Part shown: one piece after another, positions 36,054 to 38,461 of the stretch | Layout: each line of letters begins with the position of its first letter | Position numbering within the stretch: position 1 is the first letter of the stretch | Source of the DNA: an uncultured candidate division WWE3 bacterium | GTDB taxonomy: Bacteria; Patescibacteriota; WWE3; UBA101185; UBA10185 | Reading direction: 5' to 3' | Assembly (NCBI GenBank): GCA_938004185.1 | Contig: CALKWN010000169.1 | Coordinates: forward strand, 1-38,461 | DNA: 38,461 nt | Made by a program: the position numbers and the translations under genes | Notes under the pieces: generated by a model | Database searches by the model: none | What the model was told of the DNA's origin: nothing | The model's input: only the letters and a program-made list of their open reading frames with translations

Positions 36054-36484
36054 CAGAAGGGTATCTCGTCAGAACCCGAATCAGAACCGAAGAACGTAAT
36101 ATCTTCCTTGTCCTTGTCCTCGACTTCTTTGTAATTCTGATCCTCGTTCGATGAATAAGACTCGTTCTTCTTCTGCATAAAGTTTATCTTGTTTGCCACT
36201 ATCTTAGTTGCCGTCTTCTTGTTGCCGTCTCTGTCATCGTATTTTTCTATCTGAACAGAACCCTCTACAAGTATAAGGATTCCCTTCTTCAGATATTGAT
36301 TCATAACTTCGGCAGTCTTCCCGAAGCAGATTACGTTGAAGAAATCTGTTTCATTGTTCTTTGAATACTCCCTGTCAACGGCAATTCCGAAAGTAAGAAT
36401 CGCAGTACCTGAAGTCGCGAATTTGAAATCAGGATCTCTTGTCAACCTTCCTATCAACACTACTCTGTTGTATGATATTGACAT
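36053..36484 (-). CDS. ssb: Single-stranded DNA-binding protein
   Basis: It protects single-stranded DNA in replication and recombination. The OB fold is plain: NRVVLIGRLTRDPDFKFATSG, then ILTFGIAVDRE, TDFFNVICFGKTAEVMNQYLKKG and ILVEGSVQIEKYDDRDG. After a charged linker the last residues are DEIPF, the acidic tip that binds partner enzymes. At 143 residues it is a typical bacterial or phage SSB. ATG overlaps the upstream stop (TAATG), with GAGGAGG before it. Confidence 0.96.
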   Translation of the reverse strand: MSISYNRVVLIGRLTRDPDFKFATSGTAILTFGIAVDREYSKNNETDFFNVICFGKTAEVMNQYLKKGILILVEGSVQIEKYDDRDGNKKTATKIVANKINFMQKKNESYSSNEDQNYKEVEDKDKEDITFFGSDSGSDEIPF

Positions 36485-36678
36485 TATTCCTCCTCCAAAG
36501 AAACTGCGTCAACAAAACGCTCGAAAAATTCTGACGGCTTTTCTCCCGTACTCGTAATAAGTCCGGTCGCTATAAGCTCTTCGTCTCCAATTTTCAAGAT
36601 AACTTTTACATCATCTACCATGATCGAACACTCCGGTTTTCCTTCTTCCGTTTCCCAGTAGATTGCATTATCTTCCAT
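36484..36678 (-). CDS. Small acidic protein of unknown function (64 aa)
   Basis: The ATG follows TAGGAGGCAACA. The product is acidic (WETEEGKPECSIMVDDVKVILKIGDEE at 8-34), with a strand pair then a helix. It is coupled to SSB by a TAATG overlap, which suggests a replication or recombination role, but no family is recognised. Confidence 0.65.
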   Translation of the reverse strand: MEDNAIYWETEEGKPECSIMVDDVKVILKIGDEELIATGLITSTGEKPSEFFERFVDAVSLEEE

Positions 36679-36801
36679 TGTTGCCTCCTAATTCAGATAA
36701 AATAAGGTTCAAATAAAACGTTCTGTATTGCGTTTCGGTTTGCGTCAATACGATTCTATGTATAATCATATCAACGTTTTGCTACGGTCGGAATTAAACG
36801 A

Positions 36802-36966
36802 TTAACTTACCTGTGTTGTCCGTCGGATATACCAATCTTCAATATCTTTTCTTTCGTTTGCGAGAATCGCGCGAGCTTTGAACCACGCATCGCCTTTGCT
36901 CTTTGCCTCGACCCTTATAGTTTTACTTTCGTTAGTAACTCTGTTCCTTACTTCGACCTCAAACAC
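36802..36966 (-). CDS. Small protein with a dsRNA-binding-like or phage early fold (54 aa), unknown
   Basis: A GTG at 36966 follows GGGAGGTTAACC and overlaps the end of the XRE gene by eight bases; the frame ends at TAA 36804-36802. The product, MFEVEVRNRVTNESKTIRVEA then KGDAWFKARAILANE, has the strand-strand-helix pattern common in tiny phage early proteins. No family is named; any link to nucleic-acid binding is only a guess from its charge. About 120 nt without a gene follow. Confidence 0.65.
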   Translation of the reverse strand: MFEVEVRNRVTNESKTIRVEAKSKGDAWFKARAILANERKDIEDWYIRRTTQVS

Positions 36967-37348
36967 GGTTAACCTCCCTCATGATCTCTTTTATACAAAG
37001 CAGCGCCGACTCTTCTATGTCGGGAGTGTCTGGCATCTTCTCTATCCACATATTCAGTTTGTTGTGAATCTCAATTACGAGTTTCAGTTTCTCGTCCAGT
37101 ATTTTCTGTATGTACCTTATCTTCTCAACGCCAGTAAGATCAGCGTCGTTTTTGCACAAAAGTTTTTTATCTATCCTCAACGCTTCGACCAGTTTGTCTA
37201 TTGTTTTTTCGCTTGGATTAAATTCCCCCCTTTCTATTCTCGCTATCGTATTCTCATGTACTCCTGACATAATGGACAACTTCCTCATAGTGAGGCCGTG
37301 CCTTTTCCTAGCCTCCGCGAGATTTTCCGGAAAGAATACTATGCTCAT
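36959..37348 (-). CDS. XRE-family HTH regulator (129 aa)
   Basis: Residues about 8-62 form a Cro/C1-type helix-turn-helix: LAEARKRHGLTMRKLSIMSGVHENTIARIERGEFNPSEKTIDKLVEAL is the standard XRE pattern. The C-terminal half is a charged helical region. It is inside a leftward operon rather than divergent from it, so it is more likely an early regulator than a classic CI repressor. Its start overlaps the YopX gene stop as ATGA. Confidence 0.85.
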   Translation of the reverse strand: MSIVFFPENLAEARKRHGLTMRKLSIMSGVHENTIARIERGEFNPSEKTIDKLVEALRIDKKLLCKNDADLTGVEKIRYIQKILDEKLKLVIEIHNKLNMWIEKMPDTPDIEESALLCIKEIMREVNRV

Positions 37349-37734
37349 TCCGTTATGAGATGCTTGTCTTCAAACACGTTTCCTAGTATCTTCATCGATT
37401 CTTTTATTTCGTCGATGAGAAGTTCGAGGCCACCGTGTTTTTCAAGGAGTCTCGCGACGAACGATCCCCTTGAAGGTTGGAAGTATATAACGGCAATGCC
37501 TTTATCCGTAGCTACAATGTCTTCGTCGAAGACCTCTTCCATGTTCTTGTCTCTTATCCCTACGTTCGCCATCAAGAGGAATTGTGTCCTGTTCGTCCTC
37601 TTGTCATTGATAAGCGTTCTATGTTTTCCGCTTTCAAATACCTTTGCCGTAGTCTCGAATTGAGTTATCTCGATCTTCGTAGTCTTAAACATCTTTTGGT
37701 TCTCAATATCCCAAACCCTAAACTGCCACTTCAT
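37345..37734 (-). CDS. YopX-family protein (129 aa)
   Basis: It fits the YopX family of small phage proteins: MKWQFRVWDIENQKMF at the start, GIRDKNMEEVFDEDIVATD at about 65-83, and MKILGNVFEDKHLI at the end are its three conserved blocks (family form: FRAWD, TGLKDKNGxEIYEGDIV, VIGNIYENPELL). The family is widespread in phages of Firmicutes and its function is unknown. Start ATG follows AAGGAGGGATTGT. Confidence 0.85.
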   Translation of the reverse strand: MKWQFRVWDIENQKMFKTTKIEITQFETTAKVFESGKHRTLINDKRTNRTQFLLMANVGIRDKNMEEVFDEDIVATDKGIAVIYFQPSRGSFVARLLEKHGGLELLIDEIKESMKILGNVFEDKHLITE

Positions 37735-37745
37735 ACAATCCCTCC

Positions 37746-38273
37746 TTATTCACTGACGGTTACACCTCTTTGATTTGACATACTTATAAACGCTTCTTGA
37801 GAAAGCGTTTTGTACTGGCTTTCGCTTAGAAGCTCCTTAGCCGCATTTATGAAGTACCTTTCGTAAGTCATTGCCCTTGCCTTCTTCAGTTGCGTGTTGA
37901 GGTTTTTGAGTTCTCTCTGAAGTTTTGCCAGCTTTACTACTCTGAAGTGAGCTGCGAGTTTTGCCGATCCGAACCACTTAGGGTCTGCGTATTCTCCGTT
38001 TGCCTTGTAATTCTCGATAGCTTTTATAATCTGAGACTTTATATCCGCTATCTCATTAGACAAGGCATCTATTTCCTTCGTGAGATCGTCTCTTCGCTTC
38101 TCCAATTCTTCAATTGTTTCTTGAGCTGCCTCATTGCATTTCAGCTCTTTATACTCTTCCAGAAGCCTTATCGCTATGTCCGAAAAACTTTCGCCGCGTC
38201 TCCCTCCTTTACCCATCTCATGCGGCATATTAAGTGTTATGTAGTCAGAGAGCTTCGAGTATTCTTTGTCCAT
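37746..38273 (-). CDS. Coiled-coil phage protein of unknown function (175 aa)
   Basis: The start is set at ATG 38273, after AAAGGGGGCAACTG and overlapping the stop of the 22-residue frame as TGATG; the longer frame to 38297 needs a GTG with no ribosome site. A long coiled coil spans about 50-95 (LEKRRDDLTKEIDALSNEIADIKSQIIKAIENY) and a second about 115-140 (LAKLQRELKNLNTQLKKAR). The family is unknown; it may be a recombination or host-takeover protein. Confidence 0.7.
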   Translation of the reverse strand: MDKEYSKLSDYITLNMPHEMGKGGRRGESFSDIAIRLLEEYKELKCNEAAQETIEELEKRRDDLTKEIDALSNEIADIKSQIIKAIENYKANGEYADPKWFGSAKLAAHFRVVKLAKLQRELKNLNTQLKKARAMTYERYFINAAKELLSESQYKTLSQEAFISMSNQRGVTVSE

Positions 38274-38341
38274 CAGTTGCCCCCTTTCTCGCGCCACTCA
38301 TTTATAATCTTCTCTTCTTTAGAAATGAAGTATTTTTTCAA
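38273..38341 (-). CDS. Possible micro-gene (22 aa)
   Basis: A TTG at 38341 follows AGGGAGTGAGCTGA and the frame gives MKKYFISKEEKIINEWREKGGN, read here in two parts: a basic start and a helical KEEKIINEWREKGG. It ends TGATG, coupled to the next gene. It may be a leader peptide or serve only to carry ribosomes into the gene at 38273. Confidence 0.4.
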   Translation of the reverse strand: MKKYFISKEEKIINEWREKGGN

Positions 38342-38346
38342 TCAGC

Positions 38347-38461
38347 TCACTCCCTGTTTTTGCTTCTTGTTGAATCGAAGCCTTGAGGATACCTCTGTTT
38401 TCTTTTCTCGATATTCTTGTACATAACCTCACCCATATCTATGCAGTACAATTCGCACAAG
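38347..38461 (-). CDS. 3' part of the 70-residue protein that starts at 98
   Basis: In the frame set by joining base 1 to base 38461, the minus strand reads LCELYCIDMGEVMYKNIEKR and on to a TGA at 38349-38347, two codons before the micro-gene start. Alone it has only weak starts inside (ATG after GGGTGAGG, too close). Continuity across the ends supports a circular or terminally redundant molecule. Confidence 0.65.
   Translation of the reverse strand, partial: LCELYCIDMGEVMYKNIEKRKQRYPQGFDSTRSKNRE

Noticed and set aside
36740..36766. TTGCGT and TATAAT on the plus strand as a promoter
   Set aside because: The spacing is 15 bp and no plus-strand gene lies downstream; it may be chance in an AT-rich gap.

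Overview
The window holds what looks like one complete temperate phage with a contractile tail (a myovirus), probably as a closed circle or a circularly permuted contig. A gene that starts at 98 and runs left off base 1 continues in the same frame at base 38461 and ends at 38347, giving a clean 70-residue product. Almost every gene is on the minus strand; the only convincing plus-strand gene is a large serine recombinase (4720-6186). The host is not named by the sequence. Strong AGGAGGTG ribosome sites, some TTG starts, frequent AGA/AGG/ATA codons, a HK97-type head and a PBSX/Xkd-type tail would fit a phage of Thermotogota or of an anaerobic Firmicute; this is inference.

Layout, in the direction of transcription (right to left on the circle). 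(1) Switch region, 3969-6300: the serine integrase faces away from a small ribbon-helix-helix-like protein, with repeated AGTATAT-type sites between them. (2) A stretch of about 850 nt, 3112-3968, with no credible gene and many hairpins: a candidate large structured RNA or an origin. (3) Left arm, 1-3025: small unknown genes separated by elaborate hairpins, including a repeated, covarying leader hairpin placed just before ribosome sites. (4) Across the ends, 38461-35429: small genes, a YopX-family protein, an XRE regulator, SSB, a zinc-ribbon protein and a late-regulator-like HTH protein. (5) A consensus promoter (35378-35407) followed within about 45 nt by one strong terminator and then another, opening the late operon. 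(6) Late operon, 35262-6317: RusA resolvase, HNH nuclease, ParB-methyltransferase, small and large terminase, portal, prohead protease, capsid, head-tail connectors, tail sheath and tube, chaperones with a -1 frameshift site, a 1931-residue tape measure, hub and baseplate genes, tail fibres and adhesins, and a lysis cassette (XhlA-like protein, GH73 endolysin, LLH-type holin).

How it may work: the integrase and the RHH protein set lysogeny. The left arm and the genes across the ends form the early programme, which shows no recognisable replication initiator or polymerase. The HTH protein just before the late promoter is the natural candidate to let polymerase start at, or read through, the terminators and express the 29-kb head, tail and lysis operon. 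Hairpins after the capsid, tube and other genes probably tune transcript levels. The most unusual content is at RNA level: the repeated leader hairpins, the attenuator-like leader at 1802-1965, the structured non-coding block and the promoter-terminator start of the late operon.
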